From Flavobacteriales bacterium (GTDB taxonomy: Bacteria > Bacteroidota > Bacteroidia > UBA10329): 64,000 bases of DNA. Below the pieces are notes generated by a model. That model saw only the letters and a list, made by a program, of their open reading frames with translations. It did no database searches and was not told the DNA's origin. This document shows, in pieces, positions 25,339 through 34,386 of this stretch. The DNA is taken from assembly GCA_020635535.1 (NCBI GenBank), contig JACJZP010000004.1, positions 124,001 through 188,000 of the forward strand, written 5' to 3'. The position numbers were made by a program, and so were the translations under genes. Each line of letters opens with the position of its first letter. Position 1 is the stretch's first letter.

Positions 25339-26303
25339 TGATCGTTGTAACAGGAGCGGCAGGATTCATTGGCAGTTGCTTGCTTTCGGGACTTCATGAG
25401 GTCGGATACGTTGACCTTGTTGCTGTTGATGATTTCAGCAGCACTACCAAAAACAAGAACCTCGAAGGGAAACAGCTCACAGCCAAAGTTCACCGAGATG
25501 ATTTCTTTGATTGGATCAAAGCGAATCATCGCTTCATTCAAGTGATTTTTCACTTAGGTGCAAGAACAGATACCACCGAATTCAACTATCAGATCTTCCA
25601 GGAGTTGAATGTCAATTACTCTAAGAAAGTTTGGAATCTCTGTGTTGAATTCGGACTTCCATTGATCTATGCTTCATCGGCAGCGACCTACGGTTTGGGA
25701 GAACTTGGATTTGAGGACAATCATTCCGTGATCAAAAACCTCAAACCCTTAAACCCTTACGGAGAATCGAAGAACGAATTCGATCGATGGGCCTTAGACC
25801 AGGCAACCAAACCATACTTTTGGTCAGGGTTGAAATTCTTCAACGTTTACGGGCCCAACGAATATCACAAGGGAAGAATGGCATCTGTGGTCTTTCACGC
25901 GTTTAACCAGATTACCCAGACCAATGGGATGAAACTCTTCCGAAGCCACAATCCGGATTATAAGGACGGGGAGCAGCTCAGAGACTTCATTTACGTGAAA
26001 GATGTGGTTGATGTTTGCATCTTTCTGATGGAGACACGCAAGAACTCAGGCATTTACAACCTTGGCACTGGCAAAGCCAGAACTTTTCTCGACCTGACCA
26101 AAGCCACATTCAAGGCCATGGAAAAACCCGAGAAGATCGAGTTCATTGATACTCCAGCAGATATCAGAGATAAGTACCAATACTTTACCGAGGCCAATAT
26201 GACCAAACTTCGGTCAATTGGTTACGAGGAGCCCTTCCACACATTGGAAGAAGGTGTGAGCGATTACGTTAAGCGATATCTGCTCACAGGCAACTATCTC
26301 TGA
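25338..26303 (+). CDS. hldD: ADP-L-glycero-D-manno-heptose 6-epimerase
   Basis: 321-aa extended short-chain dehydrogenase/reductase that epimerises ADP-D-glycero-D-manno-heptose to the L-glycero form for LPS inner-core synthesis. The NADP-binding GAAGFIGS sits at residues 6-13. Further motifs are HLGARTDTTE, YASSAATYG with catalytic Ser/Thr, NPYGESKNEFD with Tyr-x3-Lys, and LKFFNVYGPNEYHKGRM, specific to this epimerase. Length is normal. Start at ATG 25338, overlapping the Rieske-like gene. Confidence 0.93.
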   Translation: MIVVTGAAGFIGSCLLSGLHEVGYVDLVAVDDFSSTTKNKNLEGKQLTAKVHRDDFFDWIKANHRFIQVIFHLGARTDTTEFNYQIFQELNVNYSKKVWNLCVEFGLPLIYASSAATYGLGELGFEDNHSVIKNLKPLNPYGESKNEFDRWALDQATKPYFWSGLKFFNVYGPNEYHKGRMASVVFHAFNQITQTNGMKLFRSHNPDYKDGEQLRDFIYVKDVVDVCIFLMETRKNSGIYNLGTGKARTFLDLTKATFKAMEKPEKIEFIDTPADIRDKYQYFTEANMTKLRSIGYEEPFHTLEEGVSDYVKRYLLTGNYL

Positions 26304-26310
26304 AAGAAGA

Positions 26311-26327
26311 AACGGGATTGCAGTCTT
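26311..26327. repeat. 17-bp inverted repeat, left arm
   Basis: AACGGGATTGCAGTCTT. It is the exact reverse complement of 26981-26997; the match ends abruptly on both sides. It lies between the hldD stop and the 3' end of the mini T9SS gene. Confidence 0.9.
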
Positions 26328-26373
26328 AATTCTTCTTATCAGTATTTCAAAGAACGAGGTGTACGCAGTTAAT

Positions 26374-26868
26374 TTATTTCTTGATTACTCGTTTGACCTG
26401 TAGTTTACCACCAAGATCAACTCTCAGAAAGTAAAGCCCGGTTGGCAGTTCCTTCATATCCAAGGTGTGTTTACTCGCTCCAGGCTTAATAACTCCTCTC
26501 TCAATCAACTTTCCTTGAAGATCCAAAACCTCATAGGGAGCCCCTTCTCTTACCGTAAACTCAAAATCGAAAACCAGATCTCCCACTACCGGGTTAGGGT
26601 AAACTTCAAATGAATTGCCACCATCAGATCCAGAGCCTTCTTCCATGATATCTCCATCTTCTCCACCCCCAGACTTGAAAAGCGCCTGAGACCCGACATC
26701 CGGTTTTACTGACTTGGCAAAAGACTTTGAATCTTGATCTACGCTTTGACCATAGATGTTTCCCTTATCTATCAGTATCCAAACCATTATTAGAATGAGA
26801 ATGGCTGAGATCCGTACAAGACCCTTAACTGGTCTTCCTTCTTTAAAATCGTTGTAAATCTTGCTCAT
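26374..26868 (-). CDS. short T9SS type A sorting-domain protein
   Basis: 164-aa protein made almost only of export signals. A hydrophobic segment (RISAILILIMVWILID, ~residues 19-34) acts as signal/anchor. A short Gly/Asp/Ser-rich linker (~60-90) follows, then a complete type A T9SS C-terminal domain: FEVYPNPVVGDLVFDF, YEVLDLQGKLIERG, LPTGLYFLRVDLGG and VKRVIKK. Start chosen at ATG 26868 (MSKIYNDF). Nothing like a folded cargo domain is present. The gene and ~110 bases upstream are enclosed by perfect 17-bp inverted repeats. Confidence 0.7.
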   Translation of the reverse strand: MSKIYNDFKEGRPVKGLVRISAILILIMVWILIDKGNIYGQSVDQDSKSFAKSVKPDVGSQALFKSGGGEDGDIMEEGSGSDGGNSFEVYPNPVVGDLVFDFEFTVREGAPYEVLDLQGKLIERGVIKPGASKHTLDMKELPTGLYFLRVDLGGKLQVKRVIKK

Positions 26869-27340
26869 GTTCTGCTTATTAAATGGTTCAACTTGCTGCA
26901 TTCTGCATTCTCTATGCTAAAGTTACGGTGGGTGTTCAGCTTCAGCAAACCACCTGAAGCCGCGTTTTATACACCTCAAAAAGACTGCAATCCCGTTCAT
27001 TTTCAATTTATCTTATTGATTTTCAACTTATTGTGCTATAAAATCACACCTCTTACAATTACACTCCTAAGCCATTTCAACAAATCATCCAAAAATTACA
27101 CATCAACGGCCTAAAGACTCCTCAACAATTTGTTTAATTACATGTCTAACCGATGATTTTGTCGACTTATCTTAAAGGTAAGCAAAATGAAAGAGGCATG
27201 AAACAGGCTCAAACAGATGATTTCAGTTCAAGATTAACACGTATGGTTGATGTAATTAGAAGAGGAATTCATGCACGTGGCTTGACAATAATTACAGGTC
27301 TAACCAATTTTCATCCCACAAAACCGTTAATTTAAATTAC
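26869..27340. other. 472-bp AT-rich intergenic region with repeats
   Basis: Divergent gap between the mini T9SS gene and the helical-repeat gene. It contains the right arm of the 17-bp inverted repeat and three copies of ATTACA(T/G)GTCTAA. Two short open frames on the plus strand (26893-27114 and 27153-27335) show no recognisable protein pattern and are not called. No exact TAnnTTTG promoter was found for the gene at 27341. Confidence 0.6.
26981..26997. repeat. 17-bp inverted repeat, right arm
   Basis: AAGACTGCAATCCCGTT, exact reverse complement of 26311-26327. It lies ~110 bases upstream of the mini T9SS start codon, in its probable 5' leader or promoter region. Confidence 0.9.
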
Positions 27341-27350
27341 ATGTCTAAGA
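27137..27350 (+). repeat. three copies of ATTACAKGTCTAA upstream of and over the next start codon
   Basis: ATTACATGTCTAACC at 27137-27151, ATTACAGGTCTAACC at 27291-27305 and ATTACATGTCTAAGA at 27336-27350. The last overlaps the start ATG (27341). The first contains an ATG-started 4-codon minigene (MSNR, stop). Possible operator sites or local duplication of the translation start. Confidence 0.5.
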
Positions 27351-28894
27351 CGTCATCAGATAAGGTTTTTCAGCTGATAAGGTCGCTATCCAAAGCGGAA
27401 AAGCGGTATTTCAAGGTTTACACGTCTAAGCAGGCTGGCGACAAGAACAATCACCAGATTCTGTTCGATGCTATCGACCGTATGGAAGACTATGACGAGA
27501 ACACCTTAAAAAAGAGTTTGCGCAACCCGACCTTGGTTCGTTCGCTTCCAATTGCAAAAACCCGTCTTTACGATGTAATTCTACGCTCTCTTGATGCTTT
27601 CCATTCTAACAGTTCTATAGACGCACAGCTGAAGCGAACATTGCATTGCGCGGAGATCCTGTATAAGAAGAGTCTTTACGGGCAGAGTCAAAAACTTCTT
27701 GACAGCGCCAAAAAACTGGCCTATAAGTATGACAAGCACACTTCACTATTGGAAATCTTCATGTGGGAGAAATTGCTCATAGAGAAAGACAACTACGAGA
27801 ATATTGGCGATGAGGAGCTGGAAGCAATGATGCATGAGAACACACGCATTACCAAACTCATTGAGGTTTACAATGACTTCTGGGGCATTAAGAGTAGGCT
27901 GTTCAATATTCTGAACAAGCGCGGAAAAGCGCGCACTGAAGAAGGATTGACCAAGTTGAAATCGATCATTGATGATACGCTATTGAATCGTCCGAAGGAA
28001 CACATGTTCCATCAATCGGAATACCTGTACAATCACATTTACAGCGCATACTATTTCGGTGTGGGAGATTACGCCAATTCATTCAAATACCTGAAGGCAA
28101 ACGTAGATCACATTGAAGCCAATCTGGACAAATTCCAAGAGGAACCGAACATCTACTTCTCCATCCTTACCAATATCGTTTATGTAGCCAGCCAGTTGAA
28201 GGATTTTGAAGCCGTATTCTTCTACCTCAAGAAATTAAGAGGGCTTCCGGAAACCTTGGAGATCAAGAACAATGAAGACCTTGAGATCAAGCTTTTCTCA
28301 AGTGCCAACAGTATTGAACTGACCATTTACTTCTTAACTGGAGAGTTTGAAAAAGGCCTGCATCTGATTCCGCAGATTGAGAACGGCTTGATGCTTTATG
28401 AAGATAAATTGAACAGTGTTCGAAAGGCGTTCTTCTACTTCAACATTGCCATTATTTACTTCGGAGCCAAGAAATACAACGATGCGCTGAAATGGACCAA
28501 TCGATTGTTGAATGACATTGACATTAACAAGAGCTTGGATATCTACTGTTTCGGTCAGTTGCTGAACCTGTTGATTCACATCGAACTGAACAACAAGAAC
28601 CTGCTGCCTTACGCGCTCCGTTCCACACAGCGGTATCTGAACACACGGAACCGCTACTTCAAATTCGAGACATCGTTCTTGGATCTGATAAGCAAACTGC
28701 TTAAGTCGCCTGATAGGATAACCGAGAACGAACAATACGAGGTATTCCTGGAAAAAATGAAAGACCTGAAAGATGATCAGTTGGAAAGCAGTGCTTTCGA
28801 ATACTTCGACTTCATTTCATGGGCGGAAGCCAAGGCATCTGGCCGCGATTTTGGAGAGATTGTAAGGGGCAAAGCGGAATTGACAAACGTCTGA
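27341..28894 (+). CDS. alpha-helical repeat (TPR-like) protein, unknown function
   Basis: 517-aa cytosolic protein without signal peptide or membrane segment. It is helical throughout. The N terminus (SSDKVFQLIRSLSKAEKRYF) is basic and amphipathic, followed by degenerate TPR-like pairs such as CAEILYKKSLYGQSQKLLDSAKKLA and FYFNIAIIYFGAKKYNDALKW. Proteins with the opening L-x3-L-s-K-x-E-K-R-Y-F-K are, to my recollection, common in Bacteroidota without function. It converges on the merR-type gene. A scaffold role is plausible but not shown. Confidence 0.7.
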   Translation: MSKTSSDKVFQLIRSLSKAEKRYFKVYTSKQAGDKNNHQILFDAIDRMEDYDENTLKKSLRNPTLVRSLPIAKTRLYDVILRSLDAFHSNSSIDAQLKRTLHCAEILYKKSLYGQSQKLLDSAKKLAYKYDKHTSLLEIFMWEKLLIEKDNYENIGDEELEAMMHENTRITKLIEVYNDFWGIKSRLFNILNKRGKARTEEGLTKLKSIIDDTLLNRPKEHMFHQSEYLYNHIYSAYYFGVGDYANSFKYLKANVDHIEANLDKFQEEPNIYFSILTNIVYVASQLKDFEAVFFYLKKLRGLPETLEIKNNEDLEIKLFSSANSIELTIYFLTGEFEKGLHLIPQIENGLMLYEDKLNSVRKAFFYFNIAIIYFGAKKYNDALKWTNRLLNDIDINKSLDIYCFGQLLNLLIHIELNNKNLLPYALRSTQRYLNTRNRYFKFETSFLDLISKLLKSPDRITENEQYEVFLEKMKDLKDDQLESSAFEYFDFISWAEAKASGRDFGEIVRGKAELTNV

Positions 28895-29233
28895 TCAGAT
28901 GCTGTCACGAAGCTCGATCAAAAAGCTTTTTATCTCCTTCAATCGCTCTACGATCTCTTCATTCTGAATGGTATCATCCTTGTTGTCGCGAAGCTTCTTT
29001 TTGGCTCCATCAAGCGTAAATCCACGCTCCTTTACCAAGTGATATATCACCTTCAGATTGTCGACATCTTTCTGAGTAAACAGGCGGTTGCCCTTCTTGT
29101 TCTTCTTGGGTTTAAGGATATCGAACTCCTTCTCCCAAAATCGGATCAGGGAAGTGTTGACATCGAACATGGCAGCCACCTCCCCAATGGAATAATACAG
29201 CTTGGTTATGGGCTTTTCCTTGTAAGGTGCCAT
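28895..29233 (-). CDS. MerR family transcriptional regulator
   Basis: 112-aa DNA-binding protein. The N-terminal winged helix-turn-helix reads YYSIGEVAAMFDVNTSLIRFWEKEF (residues ~13-37) followed by NRLFTQKDVDNLKVIYHLVKERGFTLDGAK, the MerR DNA-binding signature. A short helical C terminus would dimerise. There is no effector domain and no metal-binding Cys. It is 9 bases downstream of the M23 peptidase gene in the same direction. I recall a MerR-M23-alaS order in several Flavobacteriia, so it may regulate envelope genes nearby. Confidence 0.9.
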   Translation of the reverse strand: MAPYKEKPITKLYYSIGEVAAMFDVNTSLIRFWEKEFDILKPKKNKKGNRLFTQKDVDNLKVIYHLVKERGFTLDGAKKKLRDNKDDTIQNEEIVERLKEIKSFLIELRDSI

Positions 29234-29242
29234 GGTATAGAA

Positions 29243-30214
29243 TTAATCGAAAGACTGGTTTGACTGTGAAGACAGTTCTATCACCTTCTCATACTCCTCA
29301 GGTGAAAGATCATTGAAGAAGAAATTCATCGGATTGATCTTCTCGCCATTCTTGATCACCTCATAATGCAAATGCGGTGCTGTACTGGTTCCAGTACTTC
29401 CCACATAACCGATAACGTCACCTCGTTTCACCTTTTCCCCTACTCTTACCTTGAAACGGCTCATGTGCGCATACAGCGTCTGGTATCCGAATCCATGATC
29501 GATAATGATATGATTTCCGTAGCCGCGACCTTTAGAAATAACGTCTTCCACCACACCATCGCCCGTAGCATAGATCTCCGTTCCGCGTGGAGCAGTAAAG
29601 TCAATTCCAGTGTGGAAGTGACGCACTTTGTAAATAGGATGTATACGCCAGTTGAATCCAGAAGCAACACGCGTTAGCTTCTCGTTGGAAACAGGCTGAA
29701 TGGCCGGTATGCTGGCCAACATTTCCTCTTTGTTCTTAGCAAGAGCAATAACCTCATCAAAGGACCGGGACTGAACGACCAACTTCTTGGTCAATTCATC
29801 CAATCGCTGAGTAGTACCCACAACAATGTCTGCATTTGGCAGCCGTTCCAGATCCTTGTACCTGTTAACACCACCAAAACCCGCTTTCCGAACTGAACTT
29901 GGAATAGGCTCTGCTTCAAAGATCACCCGATAGATATCATCGTCCTTCTCTTGGAGTTCGGCCAAAACCTGATCAACACGGGCCATTCGCTTATCAAGGA
30001 GCTTATACTGCAACTCCAACTGTGCAATTTCCCTCTTTAGGCGCTTTTCCTTCGGACTGTCGAAAAACGTAGTGAAAAGAATGATGACTACCACGGCAAA
30101 CACAGATGCTCCCGCCAAATACCCGAGAATGCGGAACACACGCTGCTGAACGTTAAGTTCTACTTTACGGTAGGTAAGTGTTCGTTTGTCAAACTGGAAT
30201 TTGACCTTAGACAT
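29243..30214 (-). CDS. M23 family peptidoglycan endopeptidase, membrane-anchored
   Basis: 323-aa LytM-type metallopeptidase. Start at ATG 30214 (MSKVKFQFDKRTLTYRKVEL), 20 codons inside a longer frame. One transmembrane helix (~residues 31-50, YLAGASVFAVVVIILFTTFF), a periplasmic coiled coil (~55-120), then the M23 domain from ~200: RIHPIYKVRHFHTGIDF (His-x3-Asp zinc ligands), GYGNHIIIDHGFGYQTLYAHMS and APHLHYEV (HxH). All zinc ligands are present, so it is probably active in cell-wall remodelling, like MepM/NlpD-type hydrolases. It is divergent from alaS. Confidence 0.92.
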   Translation of the reverse strand: MSKVKFQFDKRTLTYRKVELNVQQRVFRILGYLAGASVFAVVVIILFTTFFDSPKEKRLKREIAQLELQYKLLDKRMARVDQVLAELQEKDDDIYRVIFEAEPIPSSVRKAGFGGVNRYKDLERLPNADIVVGTTQRLDELTKKLVVQSRSFDEVIALAKNKEEMLASIPAIQPVSNEKLTRVASGFNWRIHPIYKVRHFHTGIDFTAPRGTEIYATGDGVVEDVISKGRGYGNHIIIDHGFGYQTLYAHMSRFKVRVGEKVKRGDVIGYVGSTGTSTAPHLHYEVIKNGEKINPMNFFFNDLSPEEYEKVIELSSQSNQSFD

Positions 30215-30340
30215 TCCTTCTTGATCGTTAATTTTGGCCGCGTTTTCAGCATGCGAGCCGTGCGAATTTAACAAAATTGCTCAACGTGCTATTTTACAAG
30301 AACTTAAGGCGAAGAACCTGAAATATAGATCAAACCACCG

Positions 30341-32953
30341 ATGACCAGTAACGAGATCCGTCAGAAATTCCTCGATTTCTTTGAATCGAAACAGCACCGA
30401 ATTGTGCCTTCTGCCCCCATGGTGGTGAAGGACGATCCAACGCTGATGTTCACTAATGCGGGCATGAACCAGTTCAAGGATATTTTCCTTGGAAACCGCG
30501 CTGCAAAAGATGTTCGCGTGGCAGACACTCAGAAATGTCTGCGCGTTTCCGGCAAGCACAACGACCTTGAGGAAGTTGGCGTGGATACCTATCACCACAC
30601 CATGTTTGAGATGCTGGGCAATTGGAGCTTTGGCGATTACTTTAAGAAAGAGGCCATTGAATGGGCGTGGGAGCTTTTGGTTGATGTTTACGGACTGGAC
30701 AAAGACCGACTTTACGCCACCGTTTTTGAAGGTGATGAGGCTGATGGACTGGAGGCAGATTCTGAGGCTGAGGAGCTTTGGAAAAAGTTCCTACCTGAAA
30801 ATCGGATACTTCGCGCAAGCAAGAAGGACAACTTTTGGGAAATGGGCGACCAAGGTCCCTGCGGCCCGTGTTCTGAAGTTCATATTGACCTGCGATCTGA
30901 TGCAGAACGAAAGGCAAAACCAGGTAGAGAATTGGTCAATGCCGACCACCCACAGGTTGTAGAAATCTGGAATCTGGTATTCATACAGTTCAACCGAAAG
31001 GCTGACGGTTCTCTGGAAAATCTCCCAGCCAAGCATGTTGACACGGGTATGGGTTTTGAGCGCCTTTGCATGGCATTGCAAGGCAAGACCTCAAATTATG
31101 ATACCGATGTTTTCGGACCGTTGATAAGTGAGATCTCCAAACTCAGCGGAACGAAATACACGTCTTCAGACAGTCAGACCGACATTGCCATTCGCGTGAT
31201 TGCGGATCACGTTCGTGCGGTTGCTTTCGCCATTGCTGACGGACAGATTCCAAGCAACAACGGAGCTGGTTATGTCATCAAACGGATTTTGAGAAGAGCC
31301 ATCCGGTATGGTTACAGTTTCCTGGGTTTCAAAGCAGGTTTCATCCATAAACTGATTCCGACCCTTACCGCGCAAATGGGCGTGGCATTCCCAGAACTGA
31401 AGAGTCAGGAACAGCTGGTTACAAAAGTGATCCAAGAAGAGGAAGCATCTTTCCTAAGAACACTTGATAAAGGAATTGACCGATTCAACAATTACGTTTC
31501 TGGCCTGAAAGGGAAGACCATTGATGGCGCTTTTGCTTTTGAACTTTACGATACGTTCGGTTTCCCAATCGACCTGACAGAATTGATGGCCCGCGAGCAG
31601 AACCTCAATGTGGATATTCAAGGTTTTGAGGAAGGCTTACAGCAGCAGAAAGAGCGTTCTCGGGCTGCTACGGCAACTGAAAGTTCTGATTGGACCGTTC
31701 TGAGAAAGGACGACCGCGAAGAGTTTGTGGGCTACGACCTATTGGAAACCGAGGTCTTCATTACCCGCTACCGAAAGGTTTCAGCAAAAGGAAAAGAGTT
31801 CTACCAATTGGTCTTCAACATTACGCCATTCTATGCTGAAAGTGGTGGTCAGGTTGGAGACACCGGCTACATTGAAGCCGATGGACAGAAGACGTTCATC
31901 TTCGATACGAAGAAGGAGAACGACCTTATCATTCATTTCGCGAAAGAGCTTCCCGCAAATCCAGAGGCCACTTTCAAAGCTGTTGTGAATGCAGAGAAGC
32001 GACAAGCAACAGCATTGAACCACTCTGCCACTCACCTACTCCATGCGGTGCTTCGCGAGGTACTTGGTGAGCACGTGGAGCAGAAAGGTTCGTTGGTCAA
32101 TCCAGATCATTTGCGTTTCGATTTCTCGCATTTCAGCAAGGTTTCTGATGAAGAGTTGATTGACATTGAAGCGCGTATTAATGCTAAGATCCGAGAGAAT
32201 ATTCAGCTTGATGAGAAGCGAAATGTCCCACTCAACTCCGCAAAGGAAATGGGCGCAATGGCCCTGTTCGGTGAAAAGTATGGGGATCTTGTACGGGTCA
32301 TTACGTTCGATAAGGATTTCTCCGTTGAACTCTGCGGTGGAACCCATGCAAAAGCCACTGGAAACATCGGTTTACTGAAAATCATAAGCGAAAGCTCTGT
32401 GGCCGCTGGAATCCGAAGGATTGAAGCTGTAACTGGTGAAAAAGCCCTTGAAACAGTGAATGAAGCTTATGAACAATTCAATGGTTTGAAGCAATTGCTG
32501 AAAGTCAAGGATCCGCTGCAAGGAGTTGAACAACTTCAAACCAAGATCAAAGAGCTTGAGCGCAAAATCGAGGGGCTAAATGCCAAAGCCGCTTCTGGCC
32601 TGAAAGACGAACTTCTTGCCAAAGCAGTTGACAAAGGCGATTATAAGATGATCACCGAAAAAATCTCGCTGGATGATGCAGCTGCCATTAAAAACCTCTG
32701 TTTCGACCTGAAGAAAGAATCAGGATTGGTTGCACTGCTTGGCGTGATCTCAAGTGGAAAACCAGGACTTCATCTCGTGATCTCTGACGACCTTGTGAAT
32801 TCTAAGGGTTGGAAGGCTGGCGAGTTGATCCGTGAGCTTGCAAAACATATTCAAGGTGGTGGTGGCGGACAACCAACCTATGCTTCGGCAGGCGGTAATG
32901 ATGCAAATGGAATTCCGGCTGCACTCAAAGCCTTGCCTGAGTTGCTGAGTTAG
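30341..32953 (+). CDS. alaS: alanyl-tRNA synthetase
   Basis: 870-aa class II synthetase that charges tRNA-Ala. Catalytic domain from the N terminus: TSNEIRQKFLDFFESKQH, APMVVKDDPTLMFTNAGMNQFKDIFLG, and motif 2 region FEMLGNWSFGDYFKKEA. The editing domain has zinc/water ligands in LNHSATHLLHAVL and CGGTHAKATGNIG. A C-terminal oligomerisation/C-Ala domain ends in a GGGGGQPTYASAGG stretch typical of the family. Length is normal. A long bridge of charged helix lies at ~715-760. Confidence 0.98.
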   Translation: MTSNEIRQKFLDFFESKQHRIVPSAPMVVKDDPTLMFTNAGMNQFKDIFLGNRAAKDVRVADTQKCLRVSGKHNDLEEVGVDTYHHTMFEMLGNWSFGDYFKKEAIEWAWELLVDVYGLDKDRLYATVFEGDEADGLEADSEAEELWKKFLPENRILRASKKDNFWEMGDQGPCGPCSEVHIDLRSDAERKAKPGRELVNADHPQVVEIWNLVFIQFNRKADGSLENLPAKHVDTGMGFERLCMALQGKTSNYDTDVFGPLISEISKLSGTKYTSSDSQTDIAIRVIADHVRAVAFAIADGQIPSNNGAGYVIKRILRRAIRYGYSFLGFKAGFIHKLIPTLTAQMGVAFPELKSQEQLVTKVIQEEEASFLRTLDKGIDRFNNYVSGLKGKTIDGAFAFELYDTFGFPIDLTELMAREQNLNVDIQGFEEGLQQQKERSRAATATESSDWTVLRKDDREEFVGYDLLETEVFITRYRKVSAKGKEFYQLVFNITPFYAESGGQVGDTGYIEADGQKTFIFDTKKENDLIIHFAKELPANPEATFKAVVNAEKRQATALNHSATHLLHAVLREVLGEHVEQKGSLVNPDHLRFDFSHFSKVSDEELIDIEARINAKIRENIQLDEKRNVPLNSAKEMGAMALFGEKYGDLVRVITFDKDFSVELCGGTHAKATGNIGLLKIISESSVAAGIRRIEAVTGEKALETVNEAYEQFNGLKQLLKVKDPLQGVEQLQTKIKELERKIEGLNAKAASGLKDELLAKAVDKGDYKMITEKISLDDAAAIKNLCFDLKKESGLVALLGVISSGKPGLHLVISDDLVNSKGWKAGELIRELAKHIQGGGGGQPTYASAGGNDANGIPAALKALPELLS

Positions 32954-33001
32954 GCAAGTGGGTTAACCATACGTATTGCATATTTTGCCGCAATCAATCT
33001 G

Positions 33002-34381
33002 ATGCGACAGAAATTATACCTCTCCAAGGCAATTATCCTTTTGGAACATGTCGGTTTCCTTGTGCTGGGAATACTGGCCGTTCTGCTTGCCAATGAACGG
33101 TTGATTGCAGATTCAGGTTATTACTTCATTCAGGTGGTCAACTCAGAATGGTTCTGGATTGAACACAACCGTCTTATTCTGGCCCTATCTCAAATAGCTG
33201 TTTTGCTCGGCACCTGGGCTGGAATAGGTATGAAAGGACTGATCATTGTCTATTCGATTTGGCATGTTCTATTCTTCTATCTGATCTATCTCGTTTCCAA
33301 GTTCAAATACCGGAATGGGGCCGCTGGGTTAATTCTGCTTCTTATTCAAACACTTGGTATGGGTTTCGGCTTTTTTGTTCCAATGTTTGAGTTGTATTAC
33401 GCAGCCGGATTGATCATACTATTTGACTCTATTCTTTCTGAAGGTCAGATCAAACTGCCACAGACCTTGCTGCTGGGTATCCTTTCAATCTTCATAGCAA
33501 GTGCTCACTTTTTTGCAGTGGCCCTACTCGGTATGGTAATTATTGTTCATGGAATTGAATCCAGATTCAAACACCTGAGAAGCTATGTTGTCCCAATTCT
33601 TGCCATTATCGCAGTGCTGATCTTCAAGAAGTTCAACATTAGTGAGTATGAGCAAGGCAAGATCGATTGGTTCATAAATGGTCTTCACAATTTCACTTTC
33701 TCTGCTGAATACCTGAACAACCTTTCGTCATTCCTCTCCGCGCATTACGTTGATTTCTTGCTGATCATGGCATTGAATCTTGCTCTGATCGTGTATTCAA
33801 GAAAGTGGATGATTTTGGCTGTGTTCATTGGCTCTGTGGTTATCCTAACCGTTATGGTCACCATCTCCGACCCGTGGTTCCAAGCGTCAAGGTATCAGGA
33901 ACAGGTTTATTTCCCTCTGATGTTCTTAGCTGCTTATTTCCTTGTTAAATACGGCTTCGCAAGCAATCACAATTGGTTGAAGCATGGCGCGGTAGCATTG
34001 GTTTCTGTTACGTTCTTAATTAGAATCATTGGCATTCAAGAAAAGTCGGAGTGGTTTACGGGCAGGCTTAACGAGTTACGCGGCCACATTCAGTTAGCTC
34101 AAGAACTTGAAGGAACCAAATTCATTGTCAATGAAGCGAAGCTGGAATTTGAACCCAATTGGTCTTACCCTATCGAGTCGTTGATAATCAGTGCGTCTGA
34201 ATTTGAGAAAACAGTAACCATCTGCACAGATGCGGACATCAGTTATGATGATAATCGGACCAAGCTCCTCCCAAATCAGTTTCTATTCAGGCGATGGGAA
34301 GTTCATGAATTGTCGGAACTGAACCCAGCATACTTTGAACTTGACAGCTCCGAATACCAATTGATTCCTACAGGAAATTGA
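33002..34381 (+). CDS. polytopic membrane protein, unknown function
   Basis: 459-aa integral membrane protein with about 10-12 hydrophobic segments in the first ~360 residues (for example VGFLVLGILAVLLAN, LILLLIQTLGMGFGFFVP, TLLLGILSIFIASAHFFAVALLG) and a soluble C-terminal tail of ~100 residues. The layout resembles polymerase/glycosyltransferase-type membrane proteins of surface glycan systems (GT-C-like), but no catalytic motif such as an early Asp-Glu or DxD loop is evident. It follows alaS by 48 bases, with no sugar genes adjacent. Function not assigned. Confidence 0.6.
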   Translation: MRQKLYLSKAIILLEHVGFLVLGILAVLLANERLIADSGYYFIQVVNSEWFWIEHNRLILALSQIAVLLGTWAGIGMKGLIIVYSIWHVLFFYLIYLVSKFKYRNGAAGLILLLIQTLGMGFGFFVPMFELYYAAGLIILFDSILSEGQIKLPQTLLLGILSIFIASAHFFAVALLGMVIIVHGIESRFKHLRSYVVPILAIIAVLIFKKFNISEYEQGKIDWFINGLHNFTFSAEYLNNLSSFLSAHYVDFLLIMALNLALIVYSRKWMILAVFIGSVVILTVMVTISDPWFQASRYQEQVYFPLMFLAAYFLVKYGFASNHNWLKHGAVALVSVTFLIRIIGIQEKSEWFTGRLNELRGHIQLAQELEGTKFIVNEAKLEFEPNWSYPIESLIISASEFEKTVTICTDADISYDDNRTKLLPNQFLFRRWEVHELSELNPAYFELDSSEYQLIPTGN

Positions 34382-34386
34382 TCGGG

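Noticed and set aside
26893..27335. Two short plus-strand frames (73 and 60 codons) in the intergenic region
   Set aside because: No start context, no recognisable sequence pattern, and one contains the inverted-repeat arm.
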